Positions 17,135-24,541 of a stretch of 44,448 nt of DNA are shown here, in pieces. Position 1 is the first letter of the stretch, and every line of letters starts with the position of its first letter. The stretch is from Alicyclobacillus kakegawensis NBRC 103104 (GTDB taxonomy: Bacteria; Bacillota; Bacilli; Alicyclobacillales; Alicyclobacillaceae): assembly GCF_001552655.1 (NCBI RefSeq), contig NZ_BCRP01000021.1, forward strand, positions 1 to 44,448. Reading direction: 5' to 3'. The notes under the pieces were generated by a model. The model made no database searches and was not told the origin of the DNA. It saw only the letters and a program-made list of their open reading frames with translations. A program made the translations under genes and the position numbers.

Positions 17135-18136
17135 ATGGGTCAACATCCGTTTCACATTCTGCGTTCTGCCCACGCGGAGCTGGTCGTGACCGACTTGGCC
17201 AAGGCGAAGCCGTTCTACGTCGACGTGCTGGGCTTCGTCGTCACGGCGGAAAGCAAGGGGCGGCTGTACCTGCGCGGGGTGGAGGAACGCGTGCATCACA
17301 GCCTGGTCTTGACGGAAGGGGAGGTGGCTGCGGTTCACCACCTGGGCTTCCGCGTCGCGTCGGAGGCGGACCTGGACCACATCGCACGGCAGTGCCAGGA
17401 CCAAGGGCTGCGCACGGTATGGCTGGAAGCCGGGGAGGAGTTGGGCCAGGGTCGGGCTCTGCGCGTGGTGGACCCGGCTGGTTTTCCGCTCGAGTTTTTC
17501 GCCGCCATGGACGCGGCACCCTCTCATCACCAGTTGTACCACTTGCATAAAGGCGGCGCGGTGCGGCGGATGGACCACTTTAATCTGTTTGCGCCCAGCT
17601 TTGACGAGGCGTTCTCCTGGTGGACGGAAGGGCTCGGGTTTCGCCTCAGCGAGTACGTCGAGACGGACGACGCCCCGCGTCGCAAAACGGCCGCGTGGTT
17701 GCACAAGAAGCCGAACGTGCACGACGTGGCCATCATGGAGGGCCCGGGGCCGCGGGTGCACCACCTCGGCTTTTGGATGGACGACATGATGAGCATCATC
17801 CGTGTCTGCGACATCTTGGGCGGTGCCGCGATGCATGAGCACATCGAGCGCGGCCCAGGCCGCCACGGCATCTCCAACGCGTTTTTCCTGTACCTGCGCG
17901 ATCCGGACGGACACCGCATCGAGCTGTACACCTGCGACTATCTCACGATAGACCCGGACTTGGAGCCGATTCGCTGGAGCGCTTCCGACCCGAGGCGCCA
18001 GACGCTGTGGGGGCACCGGACCCCCGACAGCTGGTGGCGGGAAGCCTCGCCGGTGATGGACGCGGACACAGGCCGGTGCGCGTCCGTCCAGCCTGCGAGT
18101 TCTGTGGCGTCGCGGTGGAAGGAATTTATTCGATAG
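17135..18136 (+). CDS. hpaD: 3,4-dihydroxyphenylacetate 2,3-dioxygenase (extradiol)
   Basis: This is an extradiol meta-cleavage dioxygenase of the vicinal oxygen chelate superfamily, 333 residues with two VOC modules. Its metal ligands, Fe(II) or Mn(II), are His148 in MDHFNLF, His209/210 in VHHLGFW and Glu263 in HRIELYT. This is the 2-His-1-carboxylate set of Brevibacterium and Arthrobacter homoprotocatechuate dioxygenases. The second-sphere segment GRHGISNAFFLYLRDPDGHR is also conserved. It cleaves homoprotocatechuate to 5-carboxymethyl-2-hydroxymuconate semialdehyde, which the upstream dehydrogenase uses. The C-terminal 20 residues (after MDADTGRCASVQ) look unconserved. Identification is strong. 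Confidence 0.92.
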   Translation: MGQHPFHILRSAHAELVVTDLAKAKPFYVDVLGFVVTAESKGRLYLRGVEERVHHSLVLTEGEVAAVHHLGFRVASEADLDHIARQCQDQGLRTVWLEAGEELGQGRALRVVDPAGFPLEFFAAMDAAPSHHQLYHLHKGGAVRRMDHFNLFAPSFDEAFSWWTEGLGFRLSEYVETDDAPRRKTAAWLHKKPNVHDVAIMEGPGPRVHHLGFWMDDMMSIIRVCDILGGAAMHEHIERGPGRHGISNAFFLYLRDPDGHRIELYTCDYLTIDPDLEPIRWSASDPRRQTLWGHRTPDSWWREASPVMDADTGRCASVQPASSVASRWKEFIR

Positions 18137-18260
18137 GCGAATGACCAAACGCCGAGGATCCGGCGGCTGTCGGAGACGCACCGGGCGGCGCCGCGGGTGC
18201 CGGAGGCTGCACCTCTTGCGGCGCAGCGCGGTCCTCGGCACAGCGAGGGAGGAGCACACT

Positions 18261-19148
18261 GTGGCCAAAGAGTTGCGCGGTTCCATCGTCCCCATGGTGA
18301 CCCCCTTCCGGGACGATGGACAGATTGACGAGCGGGCGTACCGAGAGCTGATTGAGTGGCAGATTGACAGCGGCAGCCACGGCATCTCCTGCTGCGGGAC
18401 GACCGGGGAACCCAGTTCTCTGACGACCGAAGAGCGGGAGTACCTGATGGAGGTGACCGTCGACGCCGTACGCGGGCGTGTGCCCACCGTACTGGGGAGC
18501 GGATCGACCAACCAGGCGGAGACGCTGCGCCTGACCCAGCATGCGGAGCGCATCGGGGCGGACGCCGCGCTGGTGATTGTCCCGTATTACAACAAGCCGT
18601 CCCAGGAGGGGCTGTACCGGCACTTCCGGACAGTGGCGGAATCGGTCCACATCCCCATCATCATCTACAACATCCCCGGCCGCACGGGAGTGAACATGCT
18701 GCCGGCGACGATGGCCAGGCTTCGCCGCGACTGTCCCAACATCATCGGTGTCAAGGAATCAAACAAAGACTTCGAGCAGGTCAGCCACGTGCTGCATCAG
18801 TGCGGTCGAGACTTCCTCGTCTACTCGGGCATTGAACTGTTGTGTTACCCCATGCTGGCCTTGGGTGGAGCTGGGCATGTCAGTGCCACCGCGAATCTGA
18901 TGCCGCGCGAGGTGGCGGAGCTGTACAACCTTGTGGAGCGAGGCGAGTGGAAGCGGGCCATGGACCTGCACTATCAGCTGTTGGAACTCAACGAAGCCTT
19001 GTTCTGGGAGACGAACCCGGGCCCGCTCAAGGCGTGTCTGGCCATGCAGGGGAAGATCCGCCCGGTGGTGCGCCCACCCCTGGCGCTGCCGGGGGATGAC
19101 ATGCAGGATCGGTTGCGCGTGGTGTTGACGCGATATGGCCTGCTCTAG
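18261..19148 (+). CDS. DapA-family lyase/aldolase (dihydrodipicolinate synthase-like)
   Basis: This 295-residue class I (Schiff base) aldolase belongs to the DapA/NAL superfamily. The active site is complete: the GTTGE loop (CCGTTGEPSSLT), Tyr136 in IIIYNIPGRTGVN and Lys165 in GVKESNKD. The start GTG 18261 has GGGAGGAG upstream; the arginine-rich frame before it is not coding. Within a homoprotocatechuate cluster it may catalyse the last aldol cleavage (2,4-dihydroxyhept-2-ene-1,7-dioate to pyruvate and succinate semialdehyde), the job of the unrelated class II enzyme HpaI in E. coli. Ordinary lysine biosynthesis is the alternative. The location between hpaD and the hpaG genes favours a catabolic role, which remains inferred. 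Confidence 0.82.
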   Translation: MAKELRGSIVPMVTPFRDDGQIDERAYRELIEWQIDSGSHGISCCGTTGEPSSLTTEEREYLMEVTVDAVRGRVPTVLGSGSTNQAETLRLTQHAERIGADAALVIVPYYNKPSQEGLYRHFRTVAESVHIPIIIYNIPGRTGVNMLPATMARLRRDCPNIIGVKESNKDFEQVSHVLHQCGRDFLVYSGIELLCYPMLALGGAGHVSATANLMPREVAELYNLVERGEWKRAMDLHYQLLELNEALFWETNPGPLKACLAMQGKIRPVVRPPLALPGDDMQDRLRVVLTRYGLL

Positions 19149-19198
19149 GGGCGAACGAGAAACCGTGGTGGCAGTGGTGCGACAAAGGGGGTGGTGGC

Positions 19199-19537
19199 AT
19201 GCCGTGCTGGGTGGAGTGTTTGGCGTTTGATCACGTGCAGAGCCAGGGACTGTGTGCCGTCTGCGTGGATGGACGGGACATCGTGCTGGCCGCCGTGGGC
19301 GACCAGGTGTTCGCCCTGGACAACCGGTGTTCCCACGCGGATTGCGCGCTGTCGGAGGGGATGATGGACGGGTACGCCATCCTTTGCCCGTGCCACGGCA
19401 GCGAGTTTGACCTGCGTACCGGAGAGGTGTTGAACCCGCCGGCCAAGAGACCGGTGGCGACATACCGGACAAAGGTGGAGGACGGTCGTGTCTGGGTGCA
19501 GAGTGACCGGGCGGGGCATGAGGAGGGGACGGCGTGA
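19199..19537 (+). CDS. Rieske-type [2Fe-2S] ferredoxin
   Basis: This 112-residue soluble Rieske protein has cluster ligands Cys44-x-His46 (RCSHADC) and Cys63-x-x-His66 (CPCHGSEFD). It resembles the ferredoxin components of bacterial aromatic dioxygenases, but no terminal dioxygenase alpha subunit is encoded nearby. Possible roles are electron donor to the cytochrome P450 at 21723 or reductive reactivation of the extradiol dioxygenase. Neither partner nor reductase is proved by sequence. The ribosome site AAAGGGGGTGG precedes the ATG. Its stop overlaps the next start (GTGA), so it is translationally coupled to the FAH-family gene and clearly part of the catabolic operon. Confidence 0.88.
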   Translation: MPCWVECLAFDHVQSQGLCAVCVDGRDIVLAAVGDQVFALDNRCSHADCALSEGMMDGYAILCPCHGSEFDLRTGEVLNPPAKRPVATYRTKVEDGRVWVQSDRAGHEEGTA

Positions 19538-20379
19538 CGCAGGCGTGGCTGAGACGGCATGGGTGTGTATGGAACGAGGAAGTGGAGGCGTTTCCGGATA
19601 CGATGGATCTCGTATGGCAGGGTAGGCGCATCCAGGCGTCTGAGCTGCCCTTGACCGCCCCGGTGACTGGGACGGTGTATGGTGTGGCGTTGAACGACCC
19701 CGAGTCCCTCGCCCGGCTGGATAGGGCGTTCAACCGCCCGCCGTACAACCGGCCTCCTGAGGCGCCGGTGCTGTACATCAAGCCGGCGAATGCGGTGATC
19801 GGCCCGGGGGCAGCGATACCGGTACCGGACGGAGTCGAGTGGTTGTCAGCCGCCCCGGCGCTCGGCGCCGTGTTGGGTCGGACGGCCGCGCGCGTCGACG
19901 AGCGGGAGGCTTTGTCGTACGTGCTCGGGTACACTGTCGTGATGGATGTGAGCATCCCGCGTCAGGATTGGTACCGCCCGGCGGTGGCGGAGCAAGCCCG
20001 GGACGGGTTTTGTCCGATTGGGCCGTGGATTGTGGAGCGGGCGGCGGTGGCTCACCCGAACTGCCTGCGGGTTGAGGTTTACGTCGATGGGAAGCGGTGT
20101 CTCTCCTATTCGACCGCCAGCGCCGTGCGTACGCTACCGCGGCTGCTCTGTGATGTAACCAGCTTCATGACGCTCTATCCAGGCGATGTGCTGCTGGCGG
20201 GCGTACCGGCGGATGCGCCCCTGGTACGAGCGGGGCAGCGGGTGTGCGCGGTCATCGAAGGGGTGGGTGCGCTGGAGAACCCACTGGTGGCCGAGCCGCA
20301 GGCAGAGGCGCTCTACAGTGGGCCGGTCGCGCAGCCTCAGGCCTTCGACCTGAGACCGGATGGGAAGTGGTCGCCGTGA
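19534..20379 (+). CDS. hpaG1: Fumarylacetoacetate hydrolase-family protein, HpaG N-terminal-half type
   Basis: This 281-residue FAH-fold protein resembles the N-terminal half of HpaG, the enzyme that decarboxylates 5-oxopent-3-ene-1,2,5-tricarboxylate and isomerises the product. Conserved segments include GTVYGVALNDP, APVLYIKPANAVIGP, VMDVSIPRQDWYRPAV and DVTSFMTLYPGDVLLAGVPADAP. Several metal ligands usual for FAH enzymes (the E-x-E pair) are replaced here by APALGAVLG, so this half may be structural or differ in activity. The start GTG 19534 overlaps the ferredoxin stop, and its own stop overlaps the next gene's GTG, giving a coupled pair of FAH genes. In E. coli these two halves are fused. 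Confidence 0.85.
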   Translation: MTQAWLRRHGCVWNEEVEAFPDTMDLVWQGRRIQASELPLTAPVTGTVYGVALNDPESLARLDRAFNRPPYNRPPEAPVLYIKPANAVIGPGAAIPVPDGVEWLSAAPALGAVLGRTAARVDEREALSYVLGYTVVMDVSIPRQDWYRPAVAEQARDGFCPIGPWIVERAAVAHPNCLRVEVYVDGKRCLSYSTASAVRTLPRLLCDVTSFMTLYPGDVLLAGVPADAPLVRAGQRVCAVIEGVGALENPLVAEPQAEALYSGPVAQPQAFDLRPDGKWSP

Positions 20380-21119
20380 GACGGGCGCGTGTGGCCTACC
20401 AGGGGGCGATTCACAACGCTGTCATGGAGGAAGGACGCCTGCGCCTGGCCGACGGGCGGTTGGTGAGAGAAGAGGAGGTGGTCTGGCTGCCGCCGTTTAC
20501 GCCGGGCACCGCGTTTGCGCTCGGGCTGAATTACGCAGACCACGCCGGAGAGCTGGCGTTCGAGCCACCCAAGGAGCCGTTGGTGTTCTTGAAGGGGCCC
20601 AACACCTGGGTCGGCCACCGCGGTCAGACGGTCAAGCCGAGGGACGTCACGTTCATGCACTATGAGTGTGAGCTGGCGGTGGTCATCGGGCGCGGCGGCA
20701 AGCGCATCGCGCGCGAGCGGGCGTACGACCACATCGCCGGCTATACGGTCGCCAACGACTACGCGTTTCGCGACTATCTGGAAAACTTTTACCGTCCCAA
20801 CTTGCGCGTGAAAAACCGGGATGCCTCGACTCCCATCGGGCCTTGTCTGGTGGACAGGGACGACATACCGGATGCGATGAACCTCAATCTGCGCACGTAC
20901 GTCAACGGCGAGTTGCGGCAGGAGGGGTGCACAAGGGACATGATTTTTGACATCCCGTTCCTCGTCTCCCACATCAGCCAGTGGCTGACGCTTCGGCCTG
21001 GGGACGTCATTCTCACCGGGACGCCGCGGGGAGCGACGCCCGTCGAGGTGGGGGACGAGGTGGTGACCGAGATTGAGGGTGTCGGTCGCTTGGTCAATTT
21101 CGTCGCAGCGGACGGGTGA
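20376..21119 (+). CDS. hpaG2: Fumarylacetoacetate hydrolase-family protein, HpaG C-terminal-half type (decarboxylase/isomerase)
   Basis: This 247-residue FAH-family enzyme keeps the complete metal site: MHYECELAVVIGRGGKRI supplies the E-x-E pair, and NDYAFRDYLENFYRPNLRVKNRD supplies the aspartate and lysine region. DVILTGTPRGATPVEVGDEV closes the barrel. It should act on the tricarboxylate formed after CHM isomerisation. The start GTG 20376 overlaps the hpaG1 stop (GTGA); the longer in-frame form from 20244 lies inside hpaG1 and is rejected. With hpaG1 it equals the two-domain HpaG of enterobacteria, split into two coupled genes. A distinct hydratase HpaH, also of this superfamily, is not seen in the cluster. 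Confidence 0.9.
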   Translation: MRRARVAYQGAIHNAVMEEGRLRLADGRLVREEEVVWLPPFTPGTAFALGLNYADHAGELAFEPPKEPLVFLKGPNTWVGHRGQTVKPRDVTFMHYECELAVVIGRGGKRIARERAYDHIAGYTVANDYAFRDYLENFYRPNLRVKNRDASTPIGPCLVDRDDIPDAMNLNLRTYVNGELRQEGCTRDMIFDIPFLVSHISQWLTLRPGDVILTGTPRGATPVEVGDEVVTEIEGVGRLVNFVAADG

Positions 21120-21137
21120 GGAGAGGAGGCCCATCAG

Positions 21138-21536
21138 GTGCCGCACTTCATTGTCGAGTACACGGACAACATCCGCGACGACGCGGACATTGCGGGTCTG
21201 CTGAAGAAGGTGCACGAAGTGTTGCTGGCCCACTCTGACGTGTTCCCTGCTGGCGGCATCCGCTCGCGCGCCATAGAGCTGCACCAGTACCGGGTTGCGG
21301 ACGGATCGGCCGATGACGCGTTCGTGCATGCCACCCTGAAGATGGGCGGTGGGCGCCCGGAGGAGGTGAAGCGAAAGGTCGGGGACGAATTGTTCGCGGT
21401 CATCAAGGACCACTTTGCCGACCTTTACGCCCGACGCTACCTGGCGCTCTCGATGGAGGTCGTCGAATTCGGTGGCAAGGGAACGTACAAACACAACAAC
21501 ATCCACCAGCGGCTGCGCGGCGCGTCGCCGCCGTAG
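21138..21536 (+). CDS. hpaF: 5-carboxymethyl-2-hydroxymuconate delta-isomerase
   Basis: This 132-residue isomerase of the tautomerase (4-OT/MIF) superfamily interconverts enol and keto forms of the CHM dicarboxylate. The catalytic Pro2, exposed after removal of the initiator Met, starts the conserved PHFIVEYTDNI. ELHQYRVADGSADDAFVHATLKMGGGR is typical of HpaF. The start GTG 21138 has GGAGAGGAGG about ten bases upstream. It is the last gene of the core pathway run. The next gene is 186 bases away behind its own promoter. Identification is strong. Confidence 0.93.
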   Translation: MPHFIVEYTDNIRDDADIAGLLKKVHEVLLAHSDVFPAGGIRSRAIELHQYRVADGSADDAFVHATLKMGGGRPEEVKRKVGDELFAVIKDHFADLYARRYLALSMEVVEFGGKGTYKHNNIHQRLRGASPP

Positions 21537-21640
21537 GGGCGGATGGGAGGTGAGGAGGCCCGGGCGGATAACGAGACCCCCGCGTCCCCCACCTGGCCTG
21601 GGGTGGCAGGGATGTATCAACTGCCTTTGTCATGGAGCTG

Positions 21641-21652
21641 ATCCTATATGAT
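21641..21652. promoter_or_regulatory. Candidate GntR-type operator upstream of the P450 gene
   Basis: ATCCTATATGAT differs by one base from the core of the palindrome at 14049-14074. It overlaps the short palindrome TGATATCA (21649-21656) in an A+T-rich patch. It is upstream of, not inside, the predicted P450 promoter. Binding by the FCD-domain regulator at 24542 is inferred. Confidence 0.45.
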
Positions 21653-21668
21653 ATCAAATATATATCTT

Positions 21669-21697
21669 TTGCGTCACCGGAATAATTGACTGATAAT
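21669..21697 (+). promoter_or_regulatory. Putative SigA promoter of the P450-MFS operon
   Basis: TTGCGT (21669-21674), a 17-base spacer and GATAAT (21692-21697) precede the P450 start by 25 bases. The leader is short and contains the strong ribosome site GGAGGTGA (21709-21716). Confidence 0.55.
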
Positions 21698-21722
21698 ACA
21701 GTTAAATTGGAGGTGAGCGGCT

Positions 21723-22925
21723 GTGACAACGCTCGCGGCGGAATGGGGAGCGAGCATCACCCTGGATGAGTTGAACGTCAATCCCTATCCGACTTACCGC
21801 CGGCTGCGGCAGGAAGCACCAGTCTGCTACGTGCCATGCGCGGGTCGCTGGTTTGTCACGCGCTATGACGATTGCGTCTATGTGGACACCCACCCCGAGA
21901 CGTTCACTGCGCGTGAAACCGCCTCCCTGCAGACGCGAGTGATGGGGGTGACCATGCTGCGCTTGGACGGAGCCGCGCACGCCCGCCTACGTCGGGCTTG
22001 CGAAGAGCCGCTCAAGCCGCGTACCGTCGCTGAACGCTGGCGACCGCACCTGCTGAAAACGGCGCATGAGTTGATTGATCGGTTTGCCGGCGATGGGGAG
22101 GTGGAGTTGGTCAGCGCTTTTGCCGATCCGTTTGCGGCCCACTGCCTGAAGTACGTCCTGGGGCTCTGGGAGGCGACCGATGGGGACATGCAGCGTTGGA
22201 CGCGCGACCTGATGGACGGGACGTCCAACTATGCGGACGATGCATCCGTATGGGAGCGGGCGCAGAAATCAGCGGCTGAGATTGACGAGGCGGTGGACCT
22301 GGCCCTGGAGCGCGTGCAGAGGCAGCCAGACGGGACCATCATCTCGAGCATGGTGCACACGGAGGTCGAGGGTCCGGCCATCACGCAGGAGGAGATTCGC
22401 GCCAACGTCAAGCTCGTCATCGGCGGCGGATTAAACGAGCCGAGGGACGGCATTTCGTTGACTGTGTGGGACTTGCTGACACACCCAGACGTATTGGCGC
22501 AGGTCCGGGCGCAACCTGAACTGTTTGCGGCCGCGGTCGAGGAGTCGCTGCGCAAGGTGGCGCCGCTGGGGATGTATCCGCGCGAAGTGGCGGTGGACAC
22601 GGTGTTGGCTGGAACGCCGCTGAAAAAGGGCGACAAGCTGGCCGTGTTGGTGGCTTCCGCGAATCGCGACGAGCATCATTTTGCCCGCCCGGACGAGTAC
22701 GACATCACCCGCCCGCGGCCGCGCAGCCACCTGGCGTTTGGGACGGGCCCACACTATTGCCTGGGGGCGTGGCTGGCCCGGCAGGAATTGGCGCACGCCG
22801 CCCTGCCGGCGCTGTTTGAGCGCCTGCCGGGGCTGCGGTTGGACCTGGATCAGCCACCCATCATCCGCGGCTGGGTGTTTCGCGGGCCCGTTCAACTTCA
22901 TCTCCGTTGGGAAAGGGAGAGGTGA
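21723..22925 (+). CDS. Cytochrome P450
   Basis: This is a soluble class I-type bacterial P450 of 400 residues. The heme-binding loop FGTGPHYCLGAWLARQE has the axial thiolate Cys346, and the K-helix E274-x-x-R277 is in EESLRK. The I-helix reads IGGGLNEPRDGIS (233-245). The usual A/G-G-x-D/E-T proton-delivery motif is absent, with Asn-Glu-Pro-Arg-Asp in its place. No ferredoxin reductase is encoded beside it; the Rieske ferredoxin at 19199 is one possible donor. The gene follows the hpa genes under its own promoter and precedes an MFS permease gene by five bases, so it probably prepares or demethylates a substituted aromatic for the pathway. The substrate is unknown. Confidence 0.9.
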   Translation: MTTLAAEWGASITLDELNVNPYPTYRRLRQEAPVCYVPCAGRWFVTRYDDCVYVDTHPETFTARETASLQTRVMGVTMLRLDGAAHARLRRACEEPLKPRTVAERWRPHLLKTAHELIDRFAGDGEVELVSAFADPFAAHCLKYVLGLWEATDGDMQRWTRDLMDGTSNYADDASVWERAQKSAAEIDEAVDLALERVQRQPDGTIISSMVHTEVEGPAITQEEIRANVKLVIGGGLNEPRDGISLTVWDLLTHPDVLAQVRAQPELFAAAVEESLRKVAPLGMYPREVAVDTVLAGTPLKKGDKLAVLVASANRDEHHFARPDEYDITRPRPRSHLAFGTGPHYCLGAWLARQELAHAALPALFERLPGLRLDLDQPPIIRGWVFRGPVQLHLRWERER

Positions 22926-22930
22926 TTGGC

Positions 22931-24358
22931 GTGGAAGCTGGACTGAACACAGAAACATGGCGACAAACTGTGGCGCGTTTGGAGCGCATCCCGGTATGGG
23001 CGCTGCCGTATCAATTCATCCTGGTGATTGGCCTGGGGTTTTTGTTCACGTTTTATGACATCTTCGACAGCAACGTATCATTTATTCAGACGTGCGCCAG
23101 TATCATCCCAGGCTTCAAGTCAGAGATGGCTGGGCAGTACCTGGGCATGCCGATACTCATGAACCTGCTTGGCTATGTGGTCGGCACTCTGGTGCTCAGC
23201 CCGGTTTCGGACAAAATCGGACGCAGAAACATGCTCCTCATCACCATGCTCATCACCGGATTGGGCTCATTGTGCACCGCGTTCACCACGAGTTACTGGG
23301 CGTTTGTCGTATTTCGAGGCATTACCGGCATCGGCATCGGCGCTGACCTGGCCGTCGTGAACACCTACATCGCCGAAGTGGCGCCGACCAAAACCCGAGC
23401 GAAGTATACCGCCCTCATTTTCATCTTCTCCGCGCTCGGAGCACTCTTGGCGGTGTGGATTGGTCTGTGGCTGACCACGCCCGCAGCTCCCTTCCCGGCG
23501 GGGCTGCCGCTTGCCCTAGGCGCCAGTCTTCCGTACGGGTGGCGCATCATGTACTGGATTGGCGCCGTCCTCGCCTTGATTGCCATCTTGATGCGCATCC
23601 GCCTGCCGGAGTCGCCGCGTTGGCTGCTTGCCGTAGACCGTGGCGAGGAGGCGGAACGCGTGGTGGCCGAGATGGAGGCGACAGCCGCCCGGCACGCGCC
23701 TCTGCCCCAACCTGCCTCCGTCTCCGTGCACTGGGTCCCTGCGACAGCCAATCCGTACGGTGACATCCTGAGCAATGGCACGTACATGCGCCGTGTTTTG
23801 CTGTTGTTCTGCGTGTGGCTGTTCAGCTACGTGACTGTGTACGGCTTCTCGGGCGGCATGACTTCGCTCTTGGTTGGCCTGCATTACGACGAGGGCGAGG
23901 CCGGAATGATTACCGCCGTGGGTGTGTTCGGAATGGTTTTGTCCGCCGTGTTCGCGTACTGGTTTGGGGAACGCCTGGAGCGGAAGGTGTGGTTGATACT
24001 ATCTGCTCTGACGACGATTCTAGGCGGTATCCTGATCGGTCTGGCCGGCAGCAATCTGACGCTGGCGATGGTGGGGGCTGTGATTCTGTTCCTGGGCGAA
24101 AACTTCTGGGTACCCATCGCCTACGCGTGGACCTCAGAGAACTTCCCGGCCCGCGCTCGCACCAGCGGCTTTGCGCTGGTGGACGGCGTCGGCCACATCG
24201 GAGCCGGCATCGGCATCTGGGCCATCGCGCCCCTGGTGGCGCCGCTCGGCGTGCTGAAAGGGTTCCTGTTCATCGGCGGGTTCTTGTTCGTGGCGGCCGT
24301 GATTGCGCTGTTTGGGGCGCGAACGAAGGACCGCACCTTGGAAGAGATATCGCCGTAA
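22931..24358 (+). CDS. MFS transporter, sugar/aromatic acid porter type
   Basis: This is a twelve-helix major facilitator of about 475 residues. The loop after helix 2 carries SPVSDKIGRRN (the MFS motif A), and LPESPRWLL after helix 6 is the porter signature. It probably imports an aromatic acid used by the cluster, in the way HpaX imports 4-hydroxyphenylacetate. Helix 1 (ILVIGLGFLFTFYDIFDSN) carries the acidic residues typical of the AAHS and related families. GTG 22931 is preceded six bases earlier by AGAGGTGA. A GTG at 22922 overlapping the P450 stop is possible but badly spaced. Family is firm, substrate inferred from context. Confidence 0.87.
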   Translation: MEAGLNTETWRQTVARLERIPVWALPYQFILVIGLGFLFTFYDIFDSNVSFIQTCASIIPGFKSEMAGQYLGMPILMNLLGYVVGTLVLSPVSDKIGRRNMLLITMLITGLGSLCTAFTTSYWAFVVFRGITGIGIGADLAVVNTYIAEVAPTKTRAKYTALIFIFSALGALLAVWIGLWLTTPAAPFPAGLPLALGASLPYGWRIMYWIGAVLALIAILMRIRLPESPRWLLAVDRGEEAERVVAEMEATAARHAPLPQPASVSVHWVPATANPYGDILSNGTYMRRVLLLFCVWLFSYVTVYGFSGGMTSLLVGLHYDEGEAGMITAVGVFGMVLSAVFAYWFGERLERKVWLILSALTTILGGILIGLAGSNLTLAMVGAVILFLGENFWVPIAYAWTSENFPARARTSGFALVDGVGHIGAGIGIWAIAPLVAPLGVLKGFLFIGGFLFVAAVIALFGARTKDRTLEEISP

Positions 24359-24505
24359 GGCCACGGGACGGTGGATATCGGGCAGCCGGATGCCGGGTCC
24401 TAAGGCATCAAGCCGGCGACGGCATCCCGTTCCATCGCCCAGGGGGTCGTCGCTTGCGGGGGCCGGATCCAGATCGGGTTGGCGTCCAACGGATGGCAAC
24501 CGGAA

Positions 24506-24534
24506 TTGACCGGACCCTTGCGTCCCTATATGAT
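24506..24534 (+). promoter_or_regulatory. SigA promoter of the GntR-family gene
   Basis: TTGACC (24506-24511), a 17-base spacer and TATGAT (24529-24534) form a near-consensus promoter. Transcription should begin about 24541-24542, at the ATG itself. The -10 region lies in TATATGAT, the word shared with the two other A+T-rich sites of the block, which suggests autoregulation. Confidence 0.65.
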
Positions 24535-24541
24535 AAAATGT

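Noticed and set aside
14140-17136. A 998-codon open frame on the minus strand opposite the dehydrogenase and monooxygenase genes
   Set aside because: It mirrors two well-identified genes on the plus strand, spans the gap between them, is rich in His/Arg/Pro as expected of an antisense GC-rich frame, and has no recognisable domain.
21582-21606. GC inverted repeat after hpaF as terminator
   Set aside because: Only five pairs are consistent and no T-run follows.
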